DNA of 64,000 nucleotides from Hyaloscypha bicolor E (GCF_002865645.1 NW_020194684.1:4503952-4567951), one strand, 5' to 3'. Shown: positions 40,511 to 54,472, counted from the first letter of the stretch. Translations and numbers: made by a program. The notes: generated by a model from the sequence alone, not told the origin.

Positions 40511-41271
40511 AATTTTTTATATATTATATATAAAAGACTTTTTTAAAAATAGCTTATTAAATAATAGCTAAAGTATTTTAAATAAATATAAAACTTTATA
40601 TATATTTTCTTAAAAATTATTTTATTAAATTTATATTATTTTTTTTCTTTTATATTTTTTTTAAGAAATAGTTTATTATAATATATAAAAAGCTTTTTAA
40701 AAATAGCTTTCTAAAAAAAAAAATAGCTTTTTAAAAAAGTAACTTTTTAGAAAAGTAGTTTTTTAGAAAAGTAGTTTTTAAGAAAAGTAGTTTTTTAAAG
40801 AAATAGTTTATTAGAAAATAGCTTATTATAATATATAAAAAGCTTTTATAATAACTAGTATAATTATATAATTTACTAAAAATAGAATATTAGAAATAAA
40901 TATAAAATAAAGCTAAACTAAAATATTTAAATAAAATAATACTAAAAAATTAAGGTATTTTCTTTATTTTATTTTATAGTTTAGTATTTTTTAATATATA
41001 AGATTCTTAGATTTTTAAATCTTAGTTATTATTTCGATTCTATTATTATATAATATTAAGCTTATTTAATTTGGCTTATAAAAATAATATAATATTACTA
41101 ATAAAGAATTTATATTTGTTTTTAAAAAATAAAAATAAAATATTACTTTTAATATTTAATAACTTTCTTAAACTATAAAGAATTAAAAAGCTTAGCTAAA
41201 AATATAATATTTTTTATAATCTAATTAATTTTAAAGTCTGGCCTTTAATTAAAGCAAATAATATTCTCTTT
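40511..41271. other. AT-rich low-complexity DNA
   Basis: It includes degenerate repeats of a unit like AAAAGTAGTTTTTTAG at 40720-40810 and short inverted A/T tracts. There is no coding signal. The last 60 bp (41211-41271) are repeated after Copia 2 at 47664-47729. Confidence 0.55.
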
Positions 41272-41276
41272 CTAAT

Positions 41277-41548
41277 TATTAGTATAGCTATTTCTTTAGG
41301 AGTTATATATATAGTTACGGGATATAGGTAATAAGATATAGAATACAGGATATAGTTATATAACCTCGCGTCCTATTAATAACTCGACTAGTAAACTAGA
41401 TTTCTTTAGGCTTAGTAGATTTAGGAATTATATATTAATACTATAATATTATAATTCCTATTTTGAAATAATAATAACTTTACTAATTATATATAAATAG
41501 TATTTCATAACTTATATAATAGTACTATATATTACTAGTAAACTAATA
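41277..41548 (+). repeat. 5' LTR of Copia 2
   Basis: 272 bp, TATTAGTATAG...AAACTAATA. It is the shortest of the Copia LTRs here, with fewer of the GGGATAT-type tandem units than the others. Confidence 0.92.
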
Positions 41549-42019
41549 CTAATTAGTTTATATATATAGATTAGAGAAGATTTTAGATTAGTCCTAAAAG
41601 TATTTAGTAGCCTAAGACAAATCTAGTCTATTCTATATTAAAGAGGGGAACTACTTATTAACTTTATAAAAGCATTTAGTAGCCTATAGAGAAGATATCT
41701 AGCTTTTACTAATTAATAAATAGTTAGCCATTTAACTATTAATCTATTTAATTTCTATTATTCTTTAAAACTAACTTCTTTTGGCCCTAAGACTACTTTC
41801 TTAAAAACTATCTCTTTAATTTATATAATACCTGTATTTACGGGAATACCTCTCCGGAATATATGCCCTATATATGCCCTTAAAGCTCTTTAATTACTAC
41901 TTCGATTTTACTATTAAATTGAGTTCTTTAAACTTTAGATTCTTCCGGAATTATAATATTTCACTTCCTAAATTTCTCGTTATAAACGAAAATATTTAAG
42001 AGCAAAATATCTACTTTAA

Positions 42020-42170
42020 TACCCTATTAGGTATCTGGATATCTGATATCTAAACCAGGTATCTAATATCTTAATAACTAGATATCTAGTATCTTAATCA
42101 GGAATCTAAATTAGGTATCTAGTATCTAAACCAGGTATCTAAACCAGGTATCTAAACCAGGTATCTAGAT
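42020..42170 (+). repeat. 13-bp-type tandem repeat in Copia 2 leader
   Basis: Degenerate units of AACCAGGTATCTA between the LTR and gag, several in perfect tandem at 42131-42162. Copia 1 has only a short version at about 25450-25520, so copy number varies between elements. Confidence 0.75.
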
Positions 42171-42329
42171 ACCTTTACTACCGAACTCTTTTTACGAACC
42201 TACTATAAACTATCTTACTTTTAAACCCCTCCTACTATAAACCACATATATATATTAGAGAGAACCTAAACTCGGTTTAGTATAAATACTAATAAGAGAA
42301 AGAAACTAATTAAGAAATAGGAGAACGGT

Positions 42330-45300
42330 ATTAATCCAGTAACTATAATAAAGGCTAAACTTCAGGAATATATAATTACTAAGATATATTAGTATATCTT
42401 ATATAGGAAGAGTAATAATAATCTATAGGATCTATTCTAGGATAATTTCAAAAACTTTAATACTATAGTATATAATCTAATTAACTATATACTTATATAA
42501 AATCTTTGAACCTAACTTTAATATAGTAATATCTATATTAAATAGAATTATAGAAACCTTATTATTATATAATTCTTTATTAATCTTACCTAAAAAGAAA
42601 TAAAAAGTATATGAAATAAAGCTAATATTATTAATAATAATCTAATTAGAATAAATCTTTTTTAGGGACCTATTATATTAGTTTATCTTATTCTAGATAA
42701 AACTAGATATAAGGGAACTAGATAATCTTAGTCGAGAAATTAAGCTATTTATCTATTTTCTCTAAATTAAGGCTATTTACTACTTCTATCTTTACTATTA
42801 CTAGTATTACTACTAAACCCGAACTACTATTAATTAGTATCTATTATTTCTGCTAGAAAGCTTATTAGGGAAATAATAAAAATATACTCTAAAATATAGA
42901 AATATAATAGAACTAATAGTAGTTTCGATTATAAACTCACTATTTTCCTTAATATTTACTAATATATAAAGCTCCCAGAAGAAGTACTAGCGAGAGCTTT
43001 TCCTACTATATTAAAGGAACTAGTATAAGACTACTTCTATAATAACTAGCTCTCGAGCTATATATATAAAAAGGCCTATATAAATATTTATAGCTTCTTT
43101 AAAGGCCCCGGTTTCTATTATTAAAATTTAGACAAATGAAATACTACTATCTTAGTAATTATAATAGTAAAGAACCCTAAAAAGACAATATTTGAGCTTA
43201 TCCAAATACTAATTAATAACCTATATAAATTATAATATAGCTTTACTCCTATTTTATAAAGTACTAAATTCCTATATAATAAGATTATTACCTCCTATTA
43301 AGGCTTACTAGTATACTAATATATAGTTTTAGACCTTCCTAATAATCTCGGCTAGCTTATTAATAAGCTCTAATTATTTATTACTACTTATAAGAAGAAG
43401 TAATAAATTATTATTAAAACCTACTTTACTAATTAATAATACTATTCTTAAAACCCTCCAAATTATTATCTGTTCATAAATTATTAATATAAACCTAGCT
43501 CTAACTTCGGAACCCGTAATAACTACTCTAAGCCCCGTAATTATAATAAGTATATTCTAAAGTCATATTTTATATATAAGAGACCCAAATACTGCTTATA
43601 GAAGCATATACTAGAGAAATAAAAGGCCAAAAAAGCTCGATTTAAGAATAAAAATATTTACTAATTTAGATCCCGAAATACTCATAACTTTAATAAATAC
43701 TTTAGTAATACTTACGTATAATATATTACTAAATTTAAAGAAGAAAAGAATAATAAAAGTAATAAGGATAAACTAGTAAGTAATGCTTTTAAAGCCTTAC
43801 TAGCGGAAATAAATAAAGAAAAGAAATATTACTCTAATTCTTACTTTACTTTTATTAAGAGCTTCCTAGCCGCTCCTATAGCCCCTGCTCCTGCTATTCC
43901 CATAACTAATACCCTTATAAATAACCTCACTTTTCTTTCTCTTATATATTAGATAATAGGCAAAAACCATATCTTAGAACCTATTAAATAGATAGAAAAC
44001 GCCTAGATATTTATAATTAATAATATATTAAGATATAATACTTATTACTTTTATAAAGTTATAATTAATACCAGAGCCTCTAGATTCTTAACTACTAGTT
44101 CTAACTAATTCCAAGCTTTATAGCAGACTAATAGTAGTATTAAACTTAATGAAATTACTAAAAGTCAAGTTAATATCTAGTTTAGTATTAGATCTATATC
44201 TTCTATTAGATTTATAATAATAAAAATACTAATTAGGTAAGTATAATTCTATATTATACTTATAAAGACTTTATTCCTATTTAGCTTGGCTAATATAGAT
44301 AAGCTAGAAGTTTACTTTAATAATCTTACTAATTATCTTATTACTTCTAATAAATACTTTATATCTATAGTATAATGTTTTAGATATTCTTTCTTATTTT
44401 AGAATATTATTCTATAAAGCTTTATTTCCAAATCCTTTACTTATAATTCCTACTTTTTTATAAAGATTAAATTATAATATCTATATTACTATTTTAGTTA
44501 TTTATTTATTAATAAGCTTTAAAATATACTAGAATAAGCAGGCTATAATATTAATATAAAAGCCCTTAAATACCTTATAAAGTACTATAAGTAATGCCAG
44601 AAATTCGGATAATTACTAGAATAATTTAAGTTTAATCTAAGAAATAATATTAGCTTTAATTACTCTATTATTATTATTATTTTCTATATTTCTAGTAAGC
44701 CTATATTTCATATTATTAATAAAGGTACTAGATATTAAGCTGGCTAATAGCTTTAAAATATTAGTATATTATATATTTGAGATACCCTAAAATAGTATTA
44801 GATTAATACCTATTTAGGCTCTCCTAATTAGATTATAGTAGATACCAGAAAGTAGTTTACTAGTAAAGAGTTTACTTAGCTTATAAATACTATAGGAACT
44901 AAGATTAAAATTATTTCTATAGAAGCTTATAGTTCCGTCGGAATTATAGAATATTATTATAGCCCGATTTAATATACTTACCTTATTATTATAGCCGAAA
45001 TTAATAGAATTAATAAGGATACTATACTCTAAATAGCTTTTAAGGCTATTAATAATTTTACTAAACCTAATAGTATTATCCTAATTCTCTTGATTTATAG
45101 TACTTTATCCCGAATAACTAAATATAATATCCTATTACTAATTATATTATAGTAATTAGTAGTACTTAAGAAGGTAATAGTAGAAATTCAGAAGCTTTAA
45201 GCTAGATACCAGATTACGAATACCCTAAATACCCGAAATAGTTCTAGTATTACTAATATTTATAAACTTTCCTTAAATTCAGATATTCTTATATAATATA

Positions 45301-47140
45301 AAGAGAATACTAGTTAATCTAGTAATTAGGATAGGCTATATAAGCTAGTAGCCATTAATAGGGAAGACTATATACTAGCTCTATTATATAGTAATATTAC
45401 TTTCTGCTTAATCTCTATAAAGCTCTTTTATATAGGAAATATTAAGGTTATTACTAATAGCCCCGAACCTAAACCTGTTTCTAAACTTTATAATAAGGCT
45501 AAAGGTAATACAGGTATAATTTCTCCTGCTATTCCTGCTATTTCACTAAAGTATAATAAAGAATACCCTTATAAGAACCCGGATTTTACGGTATTCCTAT
45601 AGAATAATAACCTATATAAGAATTCCTATTAAGTTAAAATTGCTAGCTTTCTAGAAAAGGATATATTTAAGGTTATTTCTAGATCTCAGGTACTAAAGGA
45701 AATATATATCTTTAATTCCCGGTTTATTAATAAGATTAAGAATAAGAATATAGAGAGAGAGTTTAAGAAATTAAAACTAGTTATCTAGGCTTATAATAAT
45801 AGTAAAAAACATGTAGTATTAATATAATTACTTATTATTTAATATATTAGCTAGAGAATTATCCTTAGTATTATTATTATAATAATAAATACTATAAAGC
45901 TATATTTATATAATATCTTATAAGCTTATATCTAATTAATAATCTTATTTAACTATAATTTTTATATTAATTTATCTTATAAGCTTACTAGAAAGCTAAA
46001 TCTAAATAATAATTTAGTTCTAAAGATTATAAAATTACTATATAATATACCGGAAGCTAGAAATTACTAGTTTAAGACTTACTATTTCTATTATATTAAC
46101 GAGCTTTTTATGAAATAGTTAACTTATAACTCTTGCCTCTTCTATAGTAAGTAACTCTTCGGAATTATTAGCCTTTAAACTAATAATATCCTATTTATTA
46201 GAAATAATAATTTTGTAAAAATAAAGTAACTAAAGCTTTAAGAGACTAAGTTCTTAGCCAAGAAGTATAAATGCCTTACTATTAATTGTAATCTCAAGTT
46301 TAATAGAGGTATTATTTATACGGATATTACTAGAATTACCCTTATATAGGAATACTAGTATAAAAACCTCTAAACTATTTCTATAAAAAATACTACTACT
46401 ATAAGTAATAGGGGTACTATTTATTAAGATCTCTTTATTAAGGACTAATATATTACCTAATATACTAGAGGAGTATATATTATATTAGTTTATTAACTAG
46501 AAGCTTTATATAACCTATTAATTACTACTTAAGCTATTAAATCCTCGGAAACTAATATAAAGGCACTTAATAAGCATATTTAATAGTAAATTAAGAATAC
46601 TACTAGAAGACTAAGATTCGTAAAGCTAGTAAAAAAGTTCTTATATTTAATTATTTTTATAAATGCTTTATTTGCAAATAATAGAGATCTCTTTTCCTAA
46701 ATCAGATATATTTTAGTTCTAGTAAATAGAACTAGATATACTAATATTATTTATTAGTTCTCTACTAAATATAAGAGAATTACCAGAAGTATTCTAGCTT
46801 TGGAACTTTATAGTATGGCTTATAGCTTTAATATAGGCACTTTAGTCAAATCTATAATTAATAAAGTATTAGAAATAGAACTATTACTAGTAGTTTATAC
46901 AGATTTGAAGTTATTATATGAATGCCTTATTAAATTAGGAACTACTCGAGAAAAGTGTCTAATAATTAATATAATATGCTTTTGCCAGGTATATAAATAA
47001 TAAGAGATTATAGAAGTTAAATAAATTAAGGGAAAATTAAATCCTACTAATTCTATAATAAAATCAAAGCTAATAAACGCCCTCAAGTACCTAATTAATA
47101 CGAATACCATATAATTAGATATAAAGAAATAGGTTAAGTA
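42330..47140 (+). pseudogene. Copia 2 gag-pol relic
   Basis: Gag with a Cys/His-type segment at about 43560-43625; protease at about 44055 (INTRASRF); integrase zinc region at about 44510-44620 and core to about 45440; RT at about 45770-46350 with active-site relic TNNILFI near 46178 (from a DD motif); RNase H with ELYSMAY (46803-46823) and VYTDLKLLYE (about 46893-46922). The 66-codon open stretch 46800-47000 is part of this RNase H. It has many in-frame stops elsewhere. Confidence 0.87.
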
Positions 47141-47352
47141 CGAATAGGGCAGGAAATAGATATATGAGATAAAAAGATATTATAAGAGGGGAAGTTATAT
47201 ATAAAAGGCCGCGGCCTTTAGTATATAACTAAAACCTCGGAAATAATATGGATATATAAAGTGTTTGGGAAATCTGGTACTAGGCCGGATTAGGGAATTT
47301 GCATGTAATTAGAGGAAGATATTATTTTTTCGTGTTTTTAGAGAGTTTCTAG

Positions 47353-47624
47353 TATTAGTATAACTATTTCTTTGGAAGTTATATATATAGTTACGAGATA
47401 TAAATAATAGGATATGGGATACGGGATATAGTTATATAACCTCACATCTCATTAGTAACTCGACTAGTAGACTAGATTTCTTTAGGCTTAGTAGATTTAG
47501 GGATCACATATTAATACTATAATATTATAATTCCTACTTCGGAATAATAATAACTTTACTAACCATATATAAATAGTATTTTATAACTTATATAACGGTG
47601 CCATATATTACTAGTAAACTAATA
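47353..47624 (+). repeat. 3' LTR of Copia 2
   Basis: 272 bp, equal in length to the 5' LTR, followed by CTAAT. Confidence 0.92.
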
Positions 47625-47629
47625 CTAAT

Positions 47630-48808
47630 AATTAATTCTTTATTAATATAAAAGAAAAAAGAATTTTTTTATTTATAATCTAGTTAATCTTGAAATTTAG
47701 CCTTTAATTAAAATAAATAATATTTCTTTAATATTAATAAAAGTAAAAAAATTAGTTCTTTTTTCTAATATAGGAAAAATTAATAATAGTTTATTAATTT
47801 AAAATAAGAAAAAATAATAGTCAGTTTTAATTTACTAATTTTAAATTAAATAAGATAATAATTAATTATAGTTTACTAATATTAAATAAGAAAATTTTAT
47901 TTAGAATTCATTTTTATAACTAATATCTTTTCTAAAGTTATTATAAATACTTTAGATAAAAAACTTTAATATAATAAAATAAAAAAGCCAGATTTTAATA
48001 TTATAAACTTATATTATTAGAAAAGCTATTATAATATTATTTCGAAAAAAAAATATTAAAAAATAGCTAGCTAACTTGAAATTTAAAATTAGTATAAATA
48101 CTTTAAAAATAATAAGGCCTAATAAAAATTACTTATATAAAATAATTTTATTAATAAATATTATTTTATAACTAATAAATAAGTAAAATATTACTAGAAA
48201 TTTTATTTATTTATTAATTAATTTATTAAGAAAATTAATAAGCTAAAGTAATTATTAGTTAATTTTATATAAAAAAAAACTATAAAATAAAGATTTAAAT
48301 AAATAAATATCTAGAAATATTATAGATTCTTATTAAAGAATTATATAAAAGCTAATACTAAAACTTTTTTTTACTTTTAGCTTATAATAATTAATTATAG
48401 CTTATTAGAATTAAAGATTTTACTTTATTTATAAATAAAAATAATTACTAAATTAATAATTAAATATTTAATATAAGAAATAAACTAATATAGAACTTTT
48501 CTAAATTTAATAATAAACTATTAAAAATTACTTATATAATATATATAATTACTAAAAATACTCGTAATTTTATTTATAATTAATTAGAATTTAAATTAAT
48601 TAAATAAATTTTAATTATTAAATAGTTTTTTAAGATTTTTTAATAAACTTATAATAAAAGTAAAAAAATAAAATACTAGGAAATAAAAGAGATATACTAG
48701 TATTTAAAATAAAAAAACAAGCTATTTCTAGTATTTTAGATAAAGTTTATTTATTTAATAATAAAATTAGAAAAATTATTAAATAATTAATATAATAAGA
48801 TAATAAAT
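47630..48808. other. AT-rich DNA between Copia 2 and Copia 3
   Basis: It starts with about 35 bp of flank followed by a copy (47664-47729) of the sequence left of Copia 2 (41211-41271). Further short self-similar blocks occur at 47780-47890. No gene recognised. Confidence 0.55.
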
Positions 48809-48813
48809 AAGAT

Positions 48814-49123
48814 TATTAGTTTACTAGTAATATATAATATTATTATATAGTTATAAAATACCATTTATATAAGATTAATAAAGTTATTATTTAGAAATAG
48901 GAATTATAGTATTATAATATTAATATATAATCCCTAAATCTACTAAGCCTAAAGAAGTCTAGTTTACTAGTTAAGTTACTAATAGAATATAAGGTTATAT
49001 AACTATATCCCGTATTTAATATCTTATTATTTATATCTTATTACTTATATTCTATTATTTATATCCTATATCTTATATCTCGTAACTATATATATAATTT
49101 CTAAAGAAATAATTATACTAATA
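48814..49123 (-). repeat. 3' LTR of Copia 3
   Basis: 310 bp, heavily RIP-mutated. It is preceded on the left by AAGAT, the same pentamer that follows the LTR ending at 61451. Confidence 0.88.
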
Positions 49124-49392
49124 CTAGAAACTTTCTAAAAATATAAAAAACAGAAAATAGTACTTTTTTCTAATTATATATAAGTTCCCTAATCCGGCCT
49201 AGTACCAGATTCTCAGATACTAGATATTTAAATACTAAATATTAAGGAAATCTTTATATATATTCTCTTATTTATATATTTATTTCTTGCTTTATTTATA
49301 TTTAATCTATTTTTCTATATCTAATTATATAGTATTTATATTAATAAGATATTTAAGGATATTTAATAGCTTCGATTTTATTATAGAATTAG
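49124..49392 (-). pseudogene. 3' internal end of Copia 3, cut by Gypsy Y
   Basis: Collinear with 55460-55738. The junction ATTAG (49388-49392) corresponds to GTCGG in the less mutated copy at about 55734-55738, giving the likely target site of Y copy 2. Confidence 0.75.
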
Positions 49393-49664
49393 TATTATAA
49401 GTATAGTATTTAGGGCTTAGAAAGTAAAATAGAAAGTCTCTTATAAAGATAATTTAAAGCTAAGAAAGAGAAAATTAGAATATAGGAAATTATAAAGAAA
49501 TATATATATCCTATAATATACTAGTTCTAAAGAAGCTAGCCTTCTAAATATTTCTAGTATATTCCAAGTATATTTCTTTAGTAAGGCAGCTATATTATAT
49601 ATATTTAGGAGATATCTAGTATTTAGTAAGGTATCTTAAATACTAGGTATCTAGAAATTATAAT
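49393..49664 (-). repeat. 3' LTR of Gypsy Y copy 2
   Basis: 272 bp, matching 38892-39161 and the reverse complement of 61687-61957. The sequence just inside (AAGGGAAAAG on the minus strand) is a plausible polypurine tract. Confidence 0.85.
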
Positions 49665-50825
49665 ATTACTTTTCCCTTTATAATAAGCTTGTTCCTGAGC
49701 TTTATATAAGCCATTAATTTATCTAATTTCGTATTATACTTCTTCCTAAAATAAAACTAGTATCTCGGATATAAATATTATATATAAAAGGCCGGTGCCT
49801 TTATTATATAACCTAGGAGAATTTATTATTATTTCTATATAATTCTGGACAAATATTATTTTTTATATAGTCTAGCTAGTATTATAGGTTTTATAGAGGT
49901 TCTAGTATATTAATATTATTATTATAGAAACTCTATAAAACCAGGAGGCTATTACTTAGTACTAAAGCTAGATATTATATTAGATTTTTATCCTAACTAA
50001 CTTACTAAATTCTATACTTTAGCCTATTTCTTACTAGCTTAACTATAATAACTCGTTTAATACCATACTTTTATTTATTATTCTCTAGTATTACTAGAAG
50101 TAGTTCCGGGTTTACTTAATCTAGTAGAGGATTCTGGGAGTCTTTTTATAGCTTCTCTATATAGAAAACTAGATATATCTTTATGATTTCCGGTAGTTTT
50201 AGGAGAAATAAGTAGCTATACTATTCTAGAATCTCAAATGGGCCCTCTATTTAATTCCCTAGCTTCTGGCTCAAATAATTGGATTTCTAGTACTTTATAA
50301 TAACTCATACTTTATTTCCTACTTTAAAATTAATTAGACGGCGGTATTTATTAGCTTATATTATATATTATTCCTATACTTACTTTATATAGCCTTAGGC
50401 AAGTTATTATAATTTATATAATTAATTTACTAATATTTTAGCTTTATTTCTATTTAGCTTCTTTTTAGGTAAGTTAGCTTTAATAGAGGAGTTCTAGTCT
50501 AGAGAAGTATAAAGCTTATAGCCCTTTTTAGTTATAAATAGAGACTAGCTAATAGTTTTATATTAAAGAGAGGCTTATTAATAATTAATTATAGTAATCT
50601 ATTTATTCTAGTTATCCTAGTAATAATTAATATACGGGTATAATCTCTAATTAAAGTACTAATTAATAATCTTTATTTATTTATCTATTTAGGAGTAATT
50701 AGCTATAGAAAGCTTAAGCTTTATACTAATTCTCATATAAAATTTGCTTCAAAAATCGAATATAAATTAGGGTTCCTAATCTAATATAATTATTTCTAAA
50801 ATACTTATTTAGTATATTATATAAA

Positions 50826-50954
50826 TGTCACGTGTGGCTGTCACGTGACTACGATCCAGCCATTTAACCGTGATTAGGCGTATTCACCTGTAGTGAATAC
50901 TGTGGTCTTTTGGTCCAGTGAACTGTGGTGCGAGCCTAATTCTCACACGTTACA
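50826..50954. mobile_element. 129-bp element with terminal inverted repeats, target duplication ATAAA
   Basis: A GC-rich, non-RIP block inside the AT-only integrase relic of Y copy 2. Its ends are TGTCACGTGTG and the inverse of TGTAACGTGTG (10 of 11 match). It is flanked by identical ATAAA (50821-50825 and 50955-50959). Inside is a perfect 8-bp hairpin GTATTCAC/GTGAATAC (50880-50887, 50893-50900). It is non-coding. It could be a miniature inverted-repeat element or the solo LTR of a very small LTR element; TG...CA ends and a 5-bp duplication favour the latter. Confidence 0.8.
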
Positions 50955-53900
50955 ATAAAATAAAAATAGAAATACTAGCTACTTGGCTATAATTATATCT
51001 TATATAAGAATTATAATTAGGCGCTTAAATAAGTAATTTATAAATATAGTAACTATATTATAGCCTAATTTACTTTCTGGATAGCTCTTAAAGTTTATAG
51101 TAATATATTACTAGAGGTAATTAGAAACTAGAAAAAGATAAAATAAACTAGGCTTCTTATTTCTAAATATATATAATCTCTTATAAGTATAGTAATTACT
51201 ATAGTATTAATTAATATTCTTATTTATAAATAGCTAATAGAGCTTTATATATCTAGGATATCCAGAAAGGGATTTATTATATACTTTATAAATTAAGATA
51301 GTTTATAAAAGTAGTCCGGGAGTTATTTTATTCTTTATAATATAAAGTCTTTTATAATATAAAAGAAGGCTATTTTATAATATTTAGATATTACTTTTAG
51401 CTTGGGCTATTATATATAGCTTTTCTAGATCCGGTAATATATAATTATTCTATAGGATCTTATTTATAAGTTATAAATTACTATATTTAGTAAGAGCCTC
51501 TAATAGTATTTCTATAGAAGCTATTATAATAAAGTTTACTAGTAAAGCTTCTAAGAAAATATTTTCTTTTAGGGAAATTATATCTCTAATAGAGATATTT
51601 TTCTTTGAAAAATCTTTAATATATATTTGGTTTTTAGAGCCGAATTCCGGATTAAATAAGCCGACCTTATAGAATATTACTATAAGCTATAAGTTATAAA
51701 TAATCTTCGAATTAATCTTATTTTTAGAGAAAAATACTTGAGTTTATAGCTTCTCTTTAATCTGGCCCTAAATATCTATTTTGTTTTATTTTTATAATAA
51801 AGTATTTATTTACTTATTTAATTTTCCAGAATAATATATAAGCTTAAAGTAATAATAGAATAAAAGCTTAGCCTATCTAGCTTATTAAGAAAAGAGTTTC
51901 TTAGTAATTATAAAGTATTTTAAAGTATAGTAATTAGAATAGACTTTAAAAAAAGTATTCTAAAGGCCCTCTAGCTTAGCTTTCTATTTCTCTAATACTC
52001 GAATTATAATAAGTATTTTCTTATTATATATATTATAATTAAGCTTTATTAGAAGTATAATTTTAGAAAAATAAGCTATAGGATACTAAAGGCCTATTTC
52101 TGGGTCTTATTAAAAGAATAGACTAGTAATTACTTTTTTAGATATATTTATTTCTATTATTATAGGTAAATCTGAATTATAGTATTATAAAACTAAAATA
52201 GAAATTATAGCTTTTTTTAGATAAGTAAAAGCCTCTCGGTATTACTTAAACTATTTAAAAGAAATACTCTTTTTTATAAATAAGATAAGAAATCTAGTAA
52301 TTTATTTATATTCTCTAATAAAGTATTTATAAAAGTTATAGAAGCCGAGGAAGAACTATATATTCTTAACTATTTTTGGGAATTACTAGTTATATATTAT
52401 TTTAATTTTATTAGGATCTATTTTAATACCAGATATAAAAATAATAAAGCCCAAGTACTTTATATATATAATTTTAAAGTCCGATTTCTTAATATTTATT
52501 TAGAGGCTAGTAAGATATAAATAATCTAGTACTTTTTATATATACTATTTATATTTTATTAGATTCTTTAAATAAATAAGAATATTATTAAGATATATTA
52601 TATAAAAGTTATTTAGATATTTAAAGAATATATTATTTATATAGTATTAATATATAGCCGGGCTATTTATAAGGCCTTTCTAGAAAATATTATATTTATA
52701 TATTTTATAGTAAATACGGAATATTATTAGTTCCTAAAAGTCCGGGTTTATAGCTATATAATAGAAAGCTTAGTAAATATCTAATTTAGTATAGATCTTA
52801 GCCTTAGATAATTAACTTAAAGTCTTATTAATAAGGAAAAGGAAATATTAATTCTTCTAGGTAATATTATTTAGGTAATAAAAATTAATATAAAAGTATA
52901 AATCTCTATTTACTTTTTTTATAAAAAGAACTAGTAAAGTAAAGGAAGCCTAACTAGCTTTAATAAAGCCCTTAGTTAGATTATCTTTTAAGAAATACTT
53001 GATTTCTAGAAGCTTTTAAATAGACTATTACTAGAGGAATTAATATCTAATACTCTCGGTTTCCTTTAGGCTTTTAATCTAAATCTTATAATTATATAAT
53101 TTATAGAAAGAAAAGGTATTAGATTTCTTTTTAGAGAAAATAGAGGTATATTTCTTAAGTTCCGGAAATAATATTCTTTATAGCTATTAAAGCTTTATTT
53201 TTCCCGGTTATTAATTTTCTAGGCCAGGAATAGCTTCTTTTTTCCGAGCTTTAAGCTTCTTATTAATCTTATAAATAAAGATTTGACTAATAATATTGTT
53301 TTTTCTTTTAGCTATATAATTAAATACTATAGAGATAAGAATAGCTAGGTCTAATATTTATTCTTTATTAAAGATCTCTTCTTGCTTTTTTGGCTTTTAC
53401 TTAGGTATTATATTTTAATTAGGCTATAGAAGCTTCTTTTCTATAGTCTTATATAATTTCCTTTAATTAGTTTAAAAAAAGAAAAACTATTTTAGAATAA
53501 AAAGTTTCTAGAAATAGCTTATAATAGAATCTTATTAATTAGTATTCTTTTAATACTTCTTATTAGGTTACTTCTCTAGCTATTATTATAAAATACTAAT
53601 AATATAACTAAATTATATAGATTTAGGCTTATTTTTTTTAGCTATATAAGCCTATATCTTCTGTAATTAACTAGAATATTAATATATACTACTTATTTCC
53701 TATTAAGAATAATATTATAATCTTTAAGATTTAGGATAATTATAGATATATTAATATTTTATTTATTAATTAGAAATAAGACTTCTATATATTTCTTAGT
53801 AAACTTAGCTAGCTTTCTATTAAAACTATATATAATATAGAGTAAGAAAAAGAGTTATAGTTCTATTTCTAAGAATTAATCTATAAGCTAAGTAAGCTTT

Positions 53901-54367
53901 ATATTAATAAAAGTATAACTATTAGTTCTAGTATTAATAAGAGAAAAAGATTTAATTCCTAATTTATTTATACTAATAATATAAAATATTATAAAAGTAT
54001 TTCTTTTTATTAAATAAGTCAAGTTAATCTTTATTAAATTTATATTATAAGCTTTTAAAATAAAGACTTTCTTTAGAAGTACTTATTTCCCGGTTTTATA
54101 CCAGAATTAGAGCTTAAATCCTCTAAATACTTTATTAGAATAATATATTCTAGTAAAATAGGAACTAAACCCGGCTTAATTCTAGAAAGAGCTATCTTGG
54201 TTTCCTTATTATATAGAACCGGATAATATCTAATATAATAGCCGAACTCGTTATAGTTATAGTACTTAATAGTTAAAAGATCCTCGGTTTTTATAAGATA
54301 TTACTTATATTTATAAGAAAGTATATACTTAACAAAAGTAATTAATATAGGCTCTTTGGGCTTCTTT

Positions 54368-54472
54368 TTAGGAATATACTTCTTAGGAATATACTTCTTA
54401 GGAATATACTTCTTAGGAATATACTTCTTAGGAATATACTTCTTAGGAATATACTTTTTAGGAATATATAAG
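54368..54472 (-). repeat. 15-bp coding tandem repeat (KKYIP) in Gypsy Y gag
   Basis: Seven near-identical units of TTAGGAATATACTTC. On the minus strand they encode repeated KYIPK pentapeptides just N-terminal of the zinc knuckle. Copy 1 has only about two units at 37325-37355, so this is an expansion in copy 2. The plus-strand ORF over it is an artefact. Confidence 0.85.

Larger units (their letters stand above)
41277..47624 (+). mobile_element. Ty1/Copia element 2, full-length, RIP-inactivated
   Basis: The LTRs 41277-41548 and 47353-47624 are each 272 bp. The element is flanked by perfect CTAAT duplications (41272-41276 and 47625-47629). Order: gag, protease, integrase, RT, RNase H, i.e. 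Ty1/Copia. This is the only uninterrupted Copia copy here and serves as the reference for the others. Confidence 0.93.
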
